Assembly: GCF_000148645.1 (NCBI RefSeq)
Contig: NC_014541.1
Span: forward strand, 930,001 to 994,000
Origin: Ferrimonas balearica DSM 9799
GTDB lineage: Bacteria; Pseudomonadota; Gammaproteobacteria; Enterobacterales; Shewanellaceae
Direction: 5' to 3'
Length of the DNA stretch: 64,000 nucleotides
A model generated the notes under the pieces. The model ran no database searches, had not been told where the DNA came from, and saw only the letters and a program-made list of their open reading frames with translations. Made by a program: the position numbers and the translations under genes. Shown here piece by piece: positions 1 to 10,529 of this stretch (positions within the stretch are counted from its first letter, which is position 1; each line of letters begins with the position of its first letter).

Positions 1-1
1 C

Positions 2-142
<141 letters not shown>

Positions 143-160
143 GTCCCGCAGTTCACCCAT

Positions 161-187
161 AAAAGCCGCCTTCGGGCGGCTTTTTGC
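161..187 (+). terminator. Rho-independent terminator after eno
   Basis: AAAAGCCGCC, a TTCG loop and GGCGGCTTTTT form a GC-rich hairpin followed by a T run, 18 bases after the eno stop. It separates eno from ftsB. Confidence 0.9.
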
Positions 188-245
188 TTTTCTTTTTCCG
201 GAGCTTGCGCCAAGATCTTCGGACGAATGGTTTGAGGCGGGACAG

Positions 246-527
246 ATGCGGATCTTACTGGTGGTGTTGACCCTGTTACTGGTGGCGACGCAGTACCGAC
301 TTTGGGCGGGTGAAAACAGCCTGCGTGAAGTGGTGCGCCTGCGGGAGCAGATCCAGCGCCAGTTGGACGGCAATGCTGCCCTGGTGGAACGCAACCAGGT
401 GTTGGAGCAGGAGATTGAAGACCTGCGCCACGGTCTGGATGCGGTGGAAGAACGGGCCCGCCATGAGTTGGGCATGATCCGGGAGGACGAACAGTTCTAT
501 CGGGTGATCCGCCGGCCTCAATCCTGA
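246..527 (+). CDS. ftsB: Cell division protein FtsB
   Basis: 93 aa, the usual length for FtsB. Residues about 3-20 form one N-terminal membrane segment, followed by a coiled coil (about 28-68, rich in Leu, Glu, Gln and Arg) and the conserved tail ERARHELGMIREDEQFYRVI. FtsB is a bitopic inner-membrane protein that pairs with FtsL and recruits FtsQ to form the FtsQLB complex, which licenses septal peptidoglycan synthesis. It lies between eno and ispD, as in Escherichia and Shewanella. The ATG is the first possible start giving an intact membrane anchor. Confidence 0.93.
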   Translation: MRILLVVLTLLLVATQYRLWAGENSLREVVRLREQIQRQLDGNAALVERNQVLEQEIEDLRHGLDAVEERARHELGMIREDEQFYRVIRRPQS

Positions 528-543
528 GCTCCCTGGAGTCCCC

Positions 544-1242
544 ATGCCACTGAATGAATCCGCTCCGCTCTACGCCGTGGTGCCTGCCGCCGGCGTTGGC
601 AAGCGTATGGGCGCCGATCGGCCCAAGCAGTACCTGCTGCTCAATGATCGCACCATCCTGTCCCACACCCTGTCGGTGCTGCTCAGCCACCCGCGTATTC
701 ACCAAGTGATTGTGGCGCTGGGGCCGGAGGATGGCTATTTCGACAGCCTGGAAGAGGCCAGCCATCCGAGACTGATTCGGGTGGACGGCGGCCGCGAGCG
801 CTCCGACTCGGTACGCCTGGCGTTGGCCGCCATTGAGGATAAGGCCGCCTGGGCCCTGGTGCACGATGCGGCCCGGCCCTGCCTGCACCACGATGATATT
901 GATCGCCTGCTGGCGTTCCCCGGCGACCAGGGGGCCATCCTGGCCAGCCCGGTGCGGGACACCATGAAGCGGGCCGGGGCCGATGGCACCATCGACCATA
1001 CTGTGCCAAGGGAAGCGCTTTGGCATGCCCTGACACCCCAACTGTTTCCAGCGGAGGCGCTGCACCAGGCCCTGGTGCGGGGGGAGCAGGCCGGAGCGGT
1101 CATTACCGATGAAGCCTCCGCCATGGAGCGTGAAGGCTGGCACCCGGCACTGGTGGCCGGGCGTCCGGACAACATCAAGATCACCCATCCCGACGACCTG
1201 CGCCTGGCGCAGCTGTATTTAGCCAGTAGAGAGGCACAATGA
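544..1242 (+). CDS. ispD: 2-C-methyl-D-erythritol 4-phosphate cytidylyltransferase
   Basis: 232 aa. IspD joins CTP and methylerythritol phosphate to make CDP-methylerythritol, the third step of the non-mevalonate isoprenoid pathway. The N-terminal nucleotide-binding signature [20 protein letters not shown] (residues about 12-31) is present, as are the VHDAARPC and KITHPDDL motifs near the middle and end. The gene begins 16 bases after ftsB. It overlaps ispF by four bases (ATGA), so the two enzymes, which act two steps apart, are probably translationally coupled. Confidence 0.96.
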   Translation: MPLNESAPLYAVVPAAGVGKRMGADRPKQYLLLNDRTILSHTLSVLLSHPRIHQVIVALGPEDGYFDSLEEASHPRLIRVDGGRERSDSVRLALAAIEDKAAWALVHDAARPCLHHDDIDRLLAFPGDQGAILASPVRDTMKRAGADGTIDHTVPREALWHALTPQLFPAEALHQALVRGEQAGAVITDEASAMEREGWHPALVAGRPDNIKITHPDDLRLAQLYLASREAQ

Positions 1243-1715
1243 TGCGGATCGGACACGGTTTCGACGTACACAAATTTGGCGGCGAAGGCCCACTTATTCT
1301 CGGCGGCGTCTCGGTGCCGTTTGAACAGGGCCTGCTGGCCCACTCCGATGGCGACGTCGTGCTGCACGCCATCAGTGATGCGCTGTTGGGCGCGGTGGCG
1401 ATGGGCGACATCGGTCGCCACTTCCCCGATACCGATCCGGCCTACTCCGGCGCCGACAGCCGGGTGCTGCTGCGCCACTGCTATGGCCTGGTGCGGGAGC
1501 AGGGCTACCGACTGGGTAATCTGGACGTCACCATCATCGCCCAGATGCCCAAGATGGCACCGCACATCGACGCGATGCGCGCCAACCTGGCGGCCGACCT
1601 CGGGGTCGAGCTGTCTCAAGTTAACGTAAAGGCGACCACGACGGAGCGCCTGGGATTTACCGGACGGGGTGAAGGGATCGCCACCGAAGCCGTGGTACTG
1701 CTTTGTCATGACTGA
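1239..1715 (+). CDS. ispF: 2-C-methyl-D-erythritol 2,4-cyclodiphosphate synthase
   Basis: 158 aa, the normal length. IspF cyclises CDP-ME 2-phosphate with loss of CMP. The metal ligands of the family are visible as D9 and H11 in GHGFDVHKF and H43 in [18 protein letters not shown], and the C-terminal [16 protein letters not shown] motif is intact. Two consecutive ATG codons (1239 and 1242) are both possible starts; the first overlaps the ispD stop. IspD and IspF are separate proteins here, unlike the fused IspDF of some alphaproteobacteria. Confidence 0.96.
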   Translation: MMRIGHGFDVHKFGGEGPLILGGVSVPFEQGLLAHSDGDVVLHAISDALLGAVAMGDIGRHFPDTDPAYSGADSRVLLRHCYGLVREQGYRLGNLDVTIIAQMPKMAPHIDAMRANLAADLGVELSQVNVKATTTERLGFTGRGEGIATEAVVLLCHD

Positions 1716-2760
1716 TTACACCCTGCCGCAATGGCACTATCTGCTGGGCGAACCCAGCTCTGAAGCCTGGATCCGCCGCGAACCTGAGCACTTCCAGGTC
1801 GATGAAATGCTGCCTTTCACCCCCGATGGGGCGGGCGAGCACCACCTGCTGCACATCGAAAAGCGCGACCTGACCACCCACCAGCTGGCCAAGATCGTCG
1901 CCAAATTTGCCGATGTGCCGGCCCGGGACGTCAGTTGGGCCGGCCTGAAAGACCGCCACGGCGTGACCCGCCAGTGGTTGTCGGTGCGTATCCCCGGCAA
2001 GGTGGACCCGGACTGGGCCCAGCTCAACGATCGATACATTACCCTGCTGGCGGCGCACCGCCATGGCCGTAAGCTGCGCACCGGGGCCCTGCTGGGCAAC
2101 CGCTTTAAGATCGCCCTCAGTGGCGTCACCGACCGAGACGCGCTGGAAGCCCGCCTGGCTGAAGTCAGCAAAGGGGTGCCGAACTATTACGGTGAGCAGC
2201 GTTTTGGCCACGGTGGCAACAATGTGCGCCGCGCCGCCGAGATGTTCTCCGGTCGCAAGGTGAAAGACCGCAACAAGCGCAGCATCTACCTCTCTGCCGC
2301 CCGCAGTTTCCTGTTTAACCACGTGGTCTCTGCCCGACTGGCCCAGCACGGTGTGACGCCGCTGGCTGGTGATGCGGTGATGCTGCACGGCAGCAACAGC
2401 TTCTTTGTGGCGGAGCAGTGGGATGCGGAAAACCTGGGGCGTCTTCTGCAGGGCGACATCGAACTGTCGGCGCCGCTGCCGGGCGACGGAGACCTGCGCA
2501 GCCAGGGCGTGGCCAACGCGTTTGAAACCGAAGTGCTGGCGCCCTTTGCCGAGTTGACCGAGGGGCTGAAGGGCGCCCGGGTGGACGTTGACCGTCGTCG
2601 CCTGTTGCTGAAACCGGAGCAGTTCCGCCATCACTGGGAGGATGACCTGCTGTGGCTGGAGTTTGTCCTGCCCTCCGGCGCCTTTGCCACCAGCGTTTTG
2701 CGTGAGCTGGCCCGGTATCAGGATGCGCAAGCCATTGAGCTGCGGTCGGAAATTGAATAA
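1708..2760 (+). CDS. truD: tRNA pseudouridine(13) synthase TruD
   Basis: 350 aa from the ATG at 1708, which overlaps the end of ispF by eight bases and gives the expected N-terminus [16 protein letters not shown]. TruD converts U13 to pseudouridine in the D-loop of tRNA-Glu. The catalytic Asp is D82 in the motif [12 protein letters not shown], and the family motifs [16 protein letters not shown] and [18 protein letters not shown] follow. The frame stays open upstream inside ispF (to 1669), but that extension has no counterpart in the family. The gene sits between ispF and surE, as in other gammaproteobacteria. Confidence 0.95.
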   Translation: MTDYTLPQWHYLLGEPSSEAWIRREPEHFQVDEMLPFTPDGAGEHHLLHIEKRDLTTHQLAKIVAKFADVPARDVSWAGLKDRHGVTRQWLSVRIPGKVDPDWAQLNDRYITLLAAHRHGRKLRTGALLGNRFKIALSGVTDRDALEARLAEVSKGVPNYYGEQRFGHGGNNVRRAAEMFSGRKVKDRNKRSIYLSAARSFLFNHVVSARLAQHGVTPLAGDAVMLHGSNSFFVAEQWDAENLGRLLQGDIELSAPLPGDGDLRSQGVANAFETEVLAPFAELTEGLKGARVDVDRRRLLLKPEQFRHHWEDDLLWLEFVLPSGAFATSVLRELARYQDAQAIELRSEIE

Positions 2761-2773
2761 CAATAGGCAGGTT

Positions 2774-3520
2774 ATGAAGATCTTAGTCAGCAACGATGAC
2801 GGCGTGCACGCCCCGGGCATAAAGGCCCTGACCGATGCCCTGGCCGCCATCGCCGAAACCGTTACTGTGGCGCCGGACCGCAACTGCTCCGGCGCGTCGA
2901 ACTCCCTGACCCTGACCAACCCGCTGCGTGCGCAGCGGCTGGAGAACGGCTACTACCAGGTCAATGGCACGCCAACCGACTGCGTGCACCTGGCGATCCG
3001 TGAACTGATGGATGGCGAACCTGATCTGGTGGTGTCCGGCATCAACGCCGGCGCCAACCTGGGCGACGACACCCTCTATTCCGGTACCGTGGCCGCGGCC
3101 ATGGAGGGGCGTCACCTGGGGCTGCCCACCATTGCCGTTTCCCTGGTGGGGCGCAAGCTGGAGCACTACGATACCGCGGCGGCAATCACCGCCCAGATCG
3201 TTCAGGGCCTGCTGGCCAACCCGCTGCCGTCAGAGCAGATCCTCAACATCAACGTGCCGGACCTGCCACTGGAGCAGATCCAGGGCATTCGGGTCACCCG
3301 GCTGGGCGCCCGCCACAAGGCGGAAGGCATGGTCAAAACTCAGGACCCTGCGGGCCGCGATATCTACTGGTTGGGCCCTCCGGGGGGCGAACAGGATGCC
3401 GGTGACGGCACCGACTTCCATGCGGTCGCCAACGGTTACGTGTCGGTGACGCCCCTGACCGTAGACCTCACCGCGCACAGCCAGCTGGCGCCGCTCACCC
3501 AGTGGTTTAATCAGCTATGA
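2774..3520 (+). CDS. surE: 5'/3'-nucleotidase SurE
   Basis: 248 aa from the ATG at 2774, preceded by an AGG-containing ribosome site at about 2764-2771. The open frame extends upstream to 2642, but the protein clearly begins [15 protein letters not shown]. SurE is a stationary-phase survival phosphatase acting on nucleoside monophosphates and short polyphosphate. Metal ligands D8, D9 and S39 (in [11 protein letters not shown]) and the [20 protein letters not shown] motif are intact. It overlaps pcm by four bases. The surE-pcm-nlpD-rpoS order is a conserved stationary-phase survival cluster. Confidence 0.95.
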   Translation: MKILVSNDDGVHAPGIKALTDALAAIAETVTVAPDRNCSGASNSLTLTNPLRAQRLENGYYQVNGTPTDCVHLAIRELMDGEPDLVVSGINAGANLGDDTLYSGTVAAAMEGRHLGLPTIAVSLVGRKLEHYDTAAAITAQIVQGLLANPLPSEQILNINVPDLPLEQIQGIRVTRLGARHKAEGMVKTQDPAGRDIYWLGPPGGEQDAGDGTDFHAVANGYVSVTPLTVDLTAHSQLAPLTQWFNQL

Positions 3521-4155
3521 CTACGGCCACTTCCGCCTACGGCAGCCGACTGGCGCACCTGATGCGCGAGGGCGGCATCAGCAACCCCCACGTTTTGGAC
3601 GCGATGGCCGCCGTGCCGCGCCAGCTGTTTGTTGACGGCGGCCTGGCCCCCCGGGCGTGGGAGAATACGGCGCTGCCGATTGGCCAGGGCCAGACCATCT
3701 CTCAGCCCTATATCGTGGCGCGGATGACGGAGTTGTTACTGGAGCGACTGGGCCCTGGCCCGGTGCTGGAGATCGGCACCGGTTCCGGTTATCAGGCGGC
3801 GATCCTGGCCAGCCTGGTGCCTCAGCTGTGCACCGTGGAGCGGATCAAAAGTCTGCAGATCCAGGCCCGTCGCCGGCTTAAGCAACTTGACCTTCATAAC
3901 ATCGCCTTTAAGTACGGTGATGGCTGGCAGGGCTGGCCCAGCAAAGCCCCCTTTGGCGGCATTCTGGTGACTGCCGCTGCCAGTGAGGTGCCGCAGGCGC
4001 TGTTGGCGCAGCTGGCGGAGGGCGGTCGCCTGGTGATCCCGGTGGGCAGCGAGTACCAGGTGCTGCGGGTGATCGACAAGATCGACGGCCAGCTGCACAG
4101 CCGGGATGTGGAAGCGGTGCGCTTTGTGCCTTTGGTACCGGGAGAGACCGAGTAG
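3517..4155 (+). CDS. pcm: Protein-L-isoaspartate O-methyltransferase
   Basis: 212 aa. Pcm uses S-adenosylmethionine to methylate isoaspartyl residues that form in ageing proteins, which starts their repair. The family signature [19 protein letters not shown] (about residues 50-68) and the SAM-binding motif [14 protein letters not shown] (about 84-97) are visible. The start ATG overlaps the surE TGA, so the two are translationally coupled. The stop lies directly against the nlpD ATG with no gap. Confidence 0.95.
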   Translation: MTTATSAYGSRLAHLMREGGISNPHVLDAMAAVPRQLFVDGGLAPRAWENTALPIGQGQTISQPYIVARMTELLLERLGPGPVLEIGTGSGYQAAILASLVPQLCTVERIKSLQIQARRRLKQLDLHNIAFKYGDGWQGWPSKAPFGGILVTAAASEVPQALLAQLAEGGRLVIPVGSEYQVLRVIDKIDGQLHSRDVEAVRFVPLVPGETE

Positions 4156-5070
4156 ATGCTCGGCCTGGCCCGCTGCTGGCCCTTTTCCGCCTTACGCCAA
4201 CTGGGCTGTGTCAGCCTGGCGTTGCTGCTGGCCGGTTGCTCGTTGCAACAGCCACCGGCCCCGGTGGAAACGCTGTACAGCGGGCAGACCTACCGCGAAC
4301 GCCCCCGTGGCAGTTTGCAGAGCCAGAACTATACGGTTAAGGCTGGCGATACCCTCTACTCGATTGCTTGGGCCGCCGATCAGGACTTTCGAACGTTGGC
4401 TCAGCGAAATGGGCTGCGATCGCCCTATGTGATCCACCCTGGTCAGACCTTGAAATTGAGTGGTTCGGCAACAAGAACTCACAATTCTTCAACAGCTACT
4501 CCACCGCGTCCTGCGCCAGCGAAACCCAGACCAGCTGCGGCCTCAACAGGTCAAGTTGCTAAAACATCCACAGAAAACCGAGAGAATAAATCGGTTGATC
4601 CCGCTCCACAGCCTAGTTATGCTGGTTCAACGACGTTACAAACCAGTAACACGACTGGCTCAGTAACGGCGTCACGCGACACGGCACTGCCGGACCGCGT
4701 TGCCCAGTGGCGTTGGCCGGTTAAGGGGAAGGTCATTCGCCGATTCTCAGCCACCGAGCAGGGCAACAAGGGACTCGATATTGCGGCACCCACCGGGACT
4801 CCGGTGATCAGCGCCGCCGAGGGGCGAGTTGTGTATGCGGGGAGCGCGTTGCGTGGTTACGGACAGCTGATCATCATCAAACACTCCGATGAATACCTCA
4901 GTGCCTACGCCCATAACAGCCGCATCCTGGTGAAAGAAAAACAAAGGGTCAGCGCAGGACAAAAGATTGCAGAAGTGGGCAGCAGTGACGCCGACAGGCC
5001 GATGTTGCACTTTGAGATCCGCTATAAAGGCAAGTCCGTTGATCCGCAAAGGTATTTACCCCGTCAATGA
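4156..5070 (+). CDS. nlpD: Murein hydrolase activator lipoprotein NlpD
   Basis: 304 aa. A signal peptide ends in the lipobox LLAGC (Cys28), so this is an outer-membrane-type lipoprotein. A LysM peptidoglycan-binding domain spans about residues 58-102 (YTVKAGDTLYSIAWA), followed by a Ser/Thr/Pro-rich linker (103-180) and a C-terminal M23/LytM domain (about 190-304). The LytM domain is degenerate: GNKGLDIAAP lacks the first zinc His and MLHFEIR lacks the first His of the HxH motif. This fits the family role of activating the amidase AmiC rather than cutting murein itself. The linker DNA (about 4460-4690) is AT-rich compared with its surroundings. In Escherichia the main rpoS promoter lies inside nlpD. 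Confidence 0.93.
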   Translation: MLGLARCWPFSALRQLGCVSLALLLAGCSLQQPPAPVETLYSGQTYRERPRGSLQSQNYTVKAGDTLYSIAWAADQDFRTLAQRNGLRSPYVIHPGQTLKLSGSATRTHNSSTATPPRPAPAKPRPAAASTGQVAKTSTENRENKSVDPAPQPSYAGSTTLQTSNTTGSVTASRDTALPDRVAQWRWPVKGKVIRRFSATEQGNKGLDIAAPTGTPVISAAEGRVVYAGSALRGYGQLIIIKHSDEYLSAYAHNSRILVKEKQRVSAGQKIAEVGSSDADRPMLHFEIRYKGKSVDPQRYLPRQ

Positions 5071-5090
5071 GGGGATTGGGTTGTCAAAAC

Positions 5091-5118
5091 AAGGAGGAAA
5101 ACTGTGAGAGTTAACTAG
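5091..5118 (+). promoter_or_regulatory. Strong Shine-Dalgarno with a four-codon open frame in the rpoS leader
   Basis: A perfect AAGGAGG at 5091-5096/7 stands seven bases before GTG (5104), which opens GTG-AGA-GTT-AAC-TAG. The real rpoS start has its own weaker GGGAG (5133-5137), eight bases before its ATG. Whether the mini-frame is translated is unknown. It could tune ribosome loading or serve as an RNA-binding site in the leader. Confidence 0.4.
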
Positions 5119-5145
5119 GTTTGGGACAAATTGGGAGATTAGCCA

Positions 5146-6132
5146 ATGAATCGCAAGAGCAACGCTTTTGATGATGTGGCTGCCGTCGATTTAAGTCGTA
5201 CCGAGGTTGTAGGGACCCCGGAAGAAGTCGAAGCCAACAACACTGAGGAACGCTCCTCATCTAACATTGACCAACTGGTCCAGGACGATCTGCAAAAAAA
5301 CCTGGATGCGACACAGCTGTACCTCAGCGAGATTGGGTTTTCCCCCTTGCTGACGGCCGAAGAAGAAGTCTATTACGCCCGCCGGGCTCAGCGCGATTGC
5401 GCTAAGTCTCGCAACCGCATGATCGAAAGTAACCTCCGTTTGGTGGTGAAGATCGCCCGCCGTTATAACAATCGTGGTCTGGCCCTGCTGGATCTGATCG
5501 AAGAGGGTAATCTTGGCCTGATCCGAGCGGTGGAGAAGTTCGACCCCGAGCGCGGTTTCCGCTTTTCCACTTACGCCACCTGGTGGATCCGTCAGACCAT
5601 TGAACGGGCCATCATGAATCAGACCCGCACGATTCGTCTGCCCATCCATGTGGTGAAAGAGCTCAATGTCTACCTGCGCACCGCCCGTGAGCTGGCCCAT
5701 ACGCTGGACCATGAACCGACCGCAGAAGAGATCGCCATGAAGCTCGATAAGCCGGTGGAAGACGTCAGCCGCATGCTGAAGCTGAACGAGAAGATCAGCT
5801 CCGTGGACACCCCGATCGGTGGTGACTCGGATAAGGCCTTGCTGGATGTGATTGCGGATGACGACCGGGTTTGCCCGGAAGTGCAGGCGCAGGACGACGA
5901 CATCAACGGCTCAGTAGTGCGCTGGTTGGGGGAGCTGAACTCAAAGCAACGCGAGGTGCTGGCCCGCCGCTTTGGTCTGCTGGGCTATGAGCCTTCAACG
6001 TTGGAAGATGTGGGACGTGAAATCGGGCTGACCCGGGAGCGGGTCAGGCAGATCCAGGTCGAAGCGCTGCGCCGACTGCGTGAGCTGATCGGCGCTCAGG
6101 GCCTCTCGGTGGAATCTCTGTTCAAACCCTGA
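5146..6132 (+). CDS. rpoS: RNA polymerase sigma factor RpoS (sigma-S/sigma-38)
   Basis: 328 aa, the usual length. RpoS directs RNA polymerase to stationary-phase and general stress genes. Region 1.2 ([22 protein letters not shown]), region 2 with the core-binding and -10 recognition helices ([39 protein letters not shown] split across about 95-135), region 3, and region 4 with the -35 helix-turn-helix ([20 protein letters not shown]) are all present. It follows nlpD by 75 bases. Transcripts probably also start inside nlpD, as is known for Escherichia. A shared terminator separates it from mutS, which converges on it. Confidence 0.97.
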   Translation: MNRKSNAFDDVAAVDLSRTEVVGTPEEVEANNTEERSSSNIDQLVQDDLQKNLDATQLYLSEIGFSPLLTAEEEVYYARRAQRDCAKSRNRMIESNLRLVVKIARRYNNRGLALLDLIEEGNLGLIRAVEKFDPERGFRFSTYATWWIRQTIERAIMNQTRTIRLPIHVVKELNVYLRTARELAHTLDHEPTAEEIAMKLDKPVEDVSRMLKLNEKISSVDTPIGGDSDKALLDVIADDDRVCPEVQAQDDDINGSVVRWLGELNSKQREVLARRFGLLGYEPSTLEDVGREIGLTRERVRQIQVEALRRLRELIGAQGLSVESLFKP

Positions 6133-6146
6133 TGACAACCCATCAT

Positions 6147-6177
6147 AAAAAAACGCCGCCCATCGGGCGGCGTTTTT
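6147..6177. terminator. Bidirectional terminator between rpoS and mutS
   Basis: ACGCCGCCC-ATC-GGGCGGCGT with an A run on the left and a T run on the right can end transcripts from both converging genes. Confidence 0.9.
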
Positions 6178-6188
6178 GATCCTGAGGC

Positions 6189-8753
6189 TTACAGCTGAGC
6201 TTTGAGCTGGTACAGCATATCCAGCGCCTGACGCGGGGTCAGCGCATCCGGGTCGAGGCGTTCGAGCAGTTCGACCACCGGATGAGGCTCCGGCAACAGC
6301 GGCAACTGGCCACCGCTGACTTCAGCACTGGGGGCCACACGGGGTTGCTGCTCCAGCTGGGACAGGCGTTGCTTGGCGGCGGCCACCACCAACTTGGGCA
6401 CCCCGGCCAGGGCCGCCACCTGCAGACCATAGCTGCGGCTGGCCGGCCCCTCCTGTACTGCGTGCATAAAGGCGATGGTGTCGCCGTGCTCGACCGCGTC
6501 GAGGTGGACGTTGTGTACGCCCTCAAGCTGGCTCGGCAGTTCGGTCAGCTCGAAGTAGTGGGTGGCGAACAGCGTCATCGCCCGGATCGATTTGGCCAGG
6601 TGCTGGGCCGCGGCCCAGGCCAGGGACAGGCCGTCATAGGTCGAGGTGCCGCGGCCAATCTCATCCATCAGCACCAGGCTGCGCTCGGTGGCGTTGTTGA
6701 GGATGTTGGCGGTTTCGGTCATCTCCACCATAAAGGTGGAGCGGCCTGAGGCTAGGTCATCGGAGGCGCCAATGCGGGTAAAGATGCGATCCACCGGGCC
6801 GACCACCGCGTGTTCTGCCGGGACAAAGCTGCCGATGTGGGCCAACAGGGTGATCAGTGCGGTCTGGCGCATGTAGGTGGATTTACCGCCCATGTTGGGG
6901 CCGGTCACGATCAGCATGCGACGCTGGGGTGACAGCAGCACCGGGTTGGCGATAAAGGGTTCGCTCATCACCTGTTCCACCACCGGGTGGCGGCCGTTGT
7001 CGATCTGGATGCCCGGCTGTTCGCTCAGTTGCGGACGGTGGTAATCCAGCGTGTCGGCACGTTCAGCGAGGTTTTGCAGTACGTCCAGTTCGGCGCAGGC
7101 AAAGGCGGATTCCTGCAGCGCCGGCAGCACCGGCAGCAGCAGGTCAAACAACTCTTCGTACAGGCGTTTTTCCAGCGCCAGAGCTTGGCTCTGGCTGGTC
7201 AGCACCTTGTCTTCCAGCTCTTTCAGCTCCGGCACGATGTAGCGCTCGGTGTTCTTCAGGGTCTGGCGGCGCACGTAGTTGCTGGGCACCAGCGCGGACT
7301 GGGCACGGCTGACCTCGATAAAGAAGCCATGCACCTTGTTGTAGCCCACCTTCAGGGTGGCGATGCCGCTGCGTTCACGCTCCTGCTGCTCCAGCTGGGT
7401 GAGGAAGTCGGTGGCCCCCTGAGACAGGGCACGCAGCTCGTCCAGCTCGGCGTTGTAGCCCTCGGCCAGTACGCCGCCATCGCGGATCACCACCGGCGGG
7501 TTGTCTTTGATGGCGCGGGTCAGCAGGTCGAGCTGCTCCGGGAATTCCCCCAGTTGATTGTGCAGTTGTGCCAGCTGGCGGCCGGGCAGCTCGGCCAGCA
7601 GTTCACGCAGTTGCGGCAACTGACCAAGGGCCTGGCGCAAGCGGGTCAGGTCACGGGGGCGGGCGCTGCGCAGGGCGAGGCGGGCCAGTACCCGTTCGAG
7701 GTCACCCACCGGCTTGAGCAGCTCAGCCAGATCCAGATAAGCGGTTTGATCTTTCAGGCAGGCCACGCTGTCGAGTCGGCCCTCCAGCACGCTGCGCTGG
7801 GTCAGGGGCTGGTGCAGCCAGCGTTTCAGCAGGCGTGAGCCCATCGCGGTGGTGGTGCGGTCCAGTACCGCCGCCAGCGTGTTGTCGAAGCCCCCGGCCA
7901 GGTTTTGGGTCAGCTCCAGGTTTCGACGGGTGGCCGCATCCAGCACGATGGCGCTGCCGTCCTGCTCTTTCACCAGAGCGCGAATGTGGGGCAGGGCGGT
8001 GCGCTGGGTGTCTTTGACGTACTGCATCAGGCAGCCAGCGGCGCACAGGGCGCGCTCCGCCTGCTCAACCCCGAAACCGGTCAGGTCGCGGGTGCCGAAC
8101 TGTTCATTCAGCAGGGCCCGGGCGGTGCCCAGTTCAAACTCCCACTCCGGGCGACGGCGGCAGCCCTTGAGGTGGTCGATCAGGTCCATGCGGGGGAACA
8201 GTTCCGGGTAAAGCAACTCGGCGGGGCGGGTGCGTTGCAGTTCCGCCTGCAGCGCTTCGTCGTCCGCCAGTTCATTCACCACAAAGCGACCGGAGGCGAT
8301 GTCGAGAGTGGCGTAACCGTATTGGCCGCGGGACTCGTAGACCGCCGCCAACAGGTTGTCCTGGCGCTCCTGCAACAGGGCTTCATCGGTCACCGTGCCG
8401 GGAGTGACGATGCGCACCACCTGGCGTTCCACCGGACCTTTGCTGGTGGCCGGGTCGCCAATCTGCTCACAGATGGCGACGGATACGCCTTGCTGTACCA
8501 GTCGGGCGAGGTAGCCTTCCACCGCGTGGTAGGGGACACCGGCCATCGGGATGGGATCACCGGCGGCGTGGCCGCGGGCGGTCAGGGAGATGTCGAGCAG
8601 TTCGGCGGCTCGCTTGGCGTCGTCAAAGAACAGCTCGTAGAAGTCCCCCATCCGATAAAACAGCAGGACGTCGGGGTGCTGGGCCTTGATGGTCAGGTAC
8701 TGACGCATCATTGGGGTGTGCTGTTCCAAGTTGGCCGGGCTGCGCTGGGTCAC
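6189..8753 (-). CDS. mutS: DNA mismatch repair protein MutS
   Basis: 854 aa. MutS binds mismatches and small loops and recruits MutL. The mismatch-reading F-x-E motif is F38/E40 in [11 protein letters not shown]. The C-terminal ATPase has Walker A ([15 protein letters not shown], near residue 615), Walker B ([16 protein letters not shown]) and the dimerisation region with [10 protein letters not shown]. Length and domain order match full-length MutS, ending in a beta-clamp/tetramer tail. The gene converges with rpoS and diverges from recA with about 200 bases between them; this mutS-recA pairing is common in Shewanella-like genomes. Confidence 0.97.
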   Translation of the reverse strand: MTQRSPANLEQHTPMMRQYLTIKAQHPDVLLFYRMGDFYELFFDDAKRAAELLDISLTARGHAAGDPIPMAGVPYHAVEGYLARLVQQGVSVAICEQIGDPATSKGPVERQVVRIVTPGTVTDEALLQERQDNLLAAVYESRGQYGYATLDIASGRFVVNELADDEALQAELQRTRPAELLYPELFPRMDLIDHLKGCRRRPEWEFELGTARALLNEQFGTRDLTGFGVEQAERALCAAGCLMQYVKDTQRTALPHIRALVKEQDGSAIVLDAATRRNLELTQNLAGGFDNTLAAVLDRTTTAMGSRLLKRWLHQPLTQRSVLEGRLDSVACLKDQTAYLDLAELLKPVGDLERVLARLALRSARPRDLTRLRQALGQLPQLRELLAELPGRQLAQLHNQLGEFPEQLDLLTRAIKDNPPVVIRDGGVLAEGYNAELDELRALSQGATDFLTQLEQQERERSGIATLKVGYNKVHGFFIEVSRAQSALVPSNYVRRQTLKNTERYIVPELKELEDKVLTSQSQALALEKRLYEELFDLLLPVLPALQESAFACAELDVLQNLAERADTLDYHRPQLSEQPGIQIDNGRHPVVEQVMSEPFIANPVLLSPQRRMLIVTGPNMGGKSTYMRQTALITLLAHIGSFVPAEHAVVGPVDRIFTRIGASDDLASGRSTFMVEMTETANILNNATERSLVLMDEIGRGTSTYDGLSLAWAAAQHLAKSIRAMTLFATHYFELTELPSQLEGVHNVHLDAVEHGDTIAFMHAVQEGPASRSYGLQVAALAGVPKLVVAAAKQRLSQLEQQPRVAPSAEVSGGQLPLLPEPHPVVELLERLDPDALTPRQALDMLYQLKAQL

Positions 8754-8872
8754 GAGGTCTCCTGAAGACGAAAGAAAGCTAGCCCGCTATGATACCCAAA
8801 TTTGCCGCTGACGCAGGGCCGGACGAGGGAAAATTTGCCCCGCCGGCGCATTTGCTGAGCCACCAGGGTTGA

Positions 8873-8892
8873 TACTGTATGATTGTACAGTA
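8873..8892 (+). promoter_or_regulatory. LexA (SOS) box upstream of recA
   Basis: TACTGTATGATTGTACAGTA is a near-perfect gammaproteobacterial LexA operator (CTGT-N8-ACAG in an AT-rich palindrome), 58 bases before the recA ATG. It implies LexA repression of recA; the divergent mutS promoter lies further left. Confidence 0.92.
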
Positions 8893-8950
8893 TACTACTG
8901 GCATTACATCGAATCCTGTCGCCGCCAAGGCATCTTTTCTGGAGCTTGAA

Positions 8951-9991
8951 ATGGACGAGAACAAAAAACGCGCCCTAAGTGCCGCACTGGGTCAAATCGA
9001 GAAGCAGTTTGGCAAAGGGTCCATCATGCGTCTTGGCGATGCGACCACTCTGGACATTGAATCTGTATCCACCGGCTCCCTGGGCCTGGATATCGCCCTG
9101 GGCATTGGCGGCCTGCCGTACGGCCGTATCGTTGAGATTTACGGTCCGGAATCTTCCGGTAAAACCACGCTGACCCTTCAGGTGATTGCCGAAGCGCAGA
9201 AACAGGGCAAAACCTGTGCGTTTGTCGATGCGGAACACGCCCTGGATCCGGTTTACGCCGCCAAGCTGGGCGTTAACGTCGAAGAGCTGCTGGTGTCCCA
9301 GCCGGATACCGGTGAACAGGCGCTGGAGATCTGCGACATGCTGGTGCGTTCCGGTGCCGTTGATGTGGTGATTGTTGACTCCGTGGCTGCCCTGACTCCG
9401 AAGGCGGAGATCGAAGGTGAGATGGGTGACTCCCACGTGGGCCTGCAGGCGCGTCTGATGTCCCAGGCACTGCGTAAGCTGACCGCCAACATTAAGCGCT
9501 CCAACACCCTGTGCGTGTTCATTAACCAGATCCGTATGAAGATCGGTGTGATGTTCGGCAGCCCGGAAACCACCACCGGTGGTAACGCGCTCAAGTTCTA
9601 CGCCTCCGTTCGTTTGGACATCCGCCGTATTGGTGCGGTGAAAGACGGTGACGAGGTGGTGGGTAACGAAACCCGCGTTAAAGTGGTGAAGAACAAGGTT
9701 TCCCCGCCGTTCAAACAGGCTGAATTCCAGATTCTGTACGGTGAAGGCACCTCCAAAGAGGGTGAGCTGATCGACCTGGGTGTACAGCAGAAGCTGATCG
9801 AGAAGTCTGGCGCCTGGTACAGCTATCAGGGCGAGAAGATCGGCCAGGGTAAAGCCAACAGCATCCGCTTCCTGAAAGAGAACGTGGCCATTGCCAACGA
9901 GATCGAGAAGCTGCTGCGTGACCGTCTGCTGCTGAAGGCTGCACCGCAAGCCGAAGACGAAGACGAAGTTGAGGCGCCGGAGCTGGGCTAA
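8951..9991 (+). CDS. recA: Recombinase RecA
   Basis: 346 aa from the ATG at 8951. The frame is open upstream to 8879, but that extension runs through the LexA operator and is not part of the protein; GGAG at 8941 serves this start. RecA coats single-stranded DNA, performs strand exchange and triggers LexA self-cleavage. Walker A GPESSGKT is at about 65-72, with [19 protein letters not shown] (Walker B/L1) and the L2 loop [21 protein letters not shown]. The acidic C-terminal tail ([12 protein letters not shown]) is typical. recX follows after six bases. Confidence 0.98.
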   Translation: MDENKKRALSAALGQIEKQFGKGSIMRLGDATTLDIESVSTGSLGLDIALGIGGLPYGRIVEIYGPESSGKTTLTLQVIAEAQKQGKTCAFVDAEHALDPVYAAKLGVNVEELLVSQPDTGEQALEICDMLVRSGAVDVVIVDSVAALTPKAEIEGEMGDSHVGLQARLMSQALRKLTANIKRSNTLCVFINQIRMKIGVMFGSPETTTGGNALKFYASVRLDIRRIGAVKDGDEVVGNETRVKVVKNKVSPPFKQAEFQILYGEGTSKEGELIDLGVQQKLIEKSGAWYSYQGEKIGQGKANSIRFLKENVAIANEIEKLLRDRLLLKAAPQAEDEDEVEAPELG

Positions 9992-9997
9992 TCGGCC

Positions 9998-10456
9998 ATG
10001 GCAAAAGCGTCACAGGACCGGGACCCGGTCGCTGCTGCGGTGGGACTGTTGTCCCGCCGCGATCATAGCCGCGAGGAGTTAAAGCAAAAGCTGCGCTCCC
10101 GCGGCTTTGTCGTTTCCGATATCGATAAAGCCATCGCCCGGGTGGACGATTGGGGCTACCTCAATGACGCTCGCTTCGCCGAAGGCTTTGTCCGTTACCG
10201 TTCTGCCCGTGGTCTTGGCCCCATCCGGCTGGCCAACGAACTGCGTGAACGCGGCGTCGCGGCGGAGCTGATCCGCCAGACCCTGGCCGAAGCCGAACAG
10301 GACTGGTTCGAGCTTTGCGCCGACCTGTGCCAACGCAAATTTGGCACCGCTCCCCCCTCCGATTTCAAGGCTCGGGCCAAGGTACAACGCTACCTGGCTT
10401 ACCGGGGCTTCGACATGGAACAGATCCGCTACGCTCTGGAGAGCCTGCACAGCTGA
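9998..10456 (+). CDS. recX: RecA regulator RecX
   Basis: 152 aa. RecX binds the RecA filament and limits its extension and ATPase activity. The protein shows the tandem three-helix repeats of the family, with the signatures SREELKQKLRSRGF, DWGYLNDARFAEGFVRYR and a C-terminal KVQRYLAYRGFDMEQIRYAL. It starts six bases after recA, so it is probably made by read-through from the recA promoter and is therefore SOS-linked. Confidence 0.93.
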   Translation: MAKASQDRDPVAAAVGLLSRRDHSREELKQKLRSRGFVVSDIDKAIARVDDWGYLNDARFAEGFVRYRSARGLGPIRLANELRERGVAAELIRQTLAEAEQDWFELCADLCQRKFGTAPPSDFKARAKVQRYLAYRGFDMEQIRYALESLHS

Positions 10457-10523
10457 CCGGAAAATAGGCCAAACCGTGGATTATCTGCGGCCATGGTGCT
10501 GGTTTGAGCAGGAGTGTTGCGGA

Positions 10524-10529
10524 TATAAT
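10524..10529 (+). promoter_or_regulatory. Probable -10 element for alaS
   Basis: A perfect TATAAT lies 65 bases before the alaS ATG. The -35 region is poor (TTTGAG/GGTTTG at 10501-10508). The leader after it carries a GCCGGC-GGTC-GCCGGC hairpin. Confidence 0.5.
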
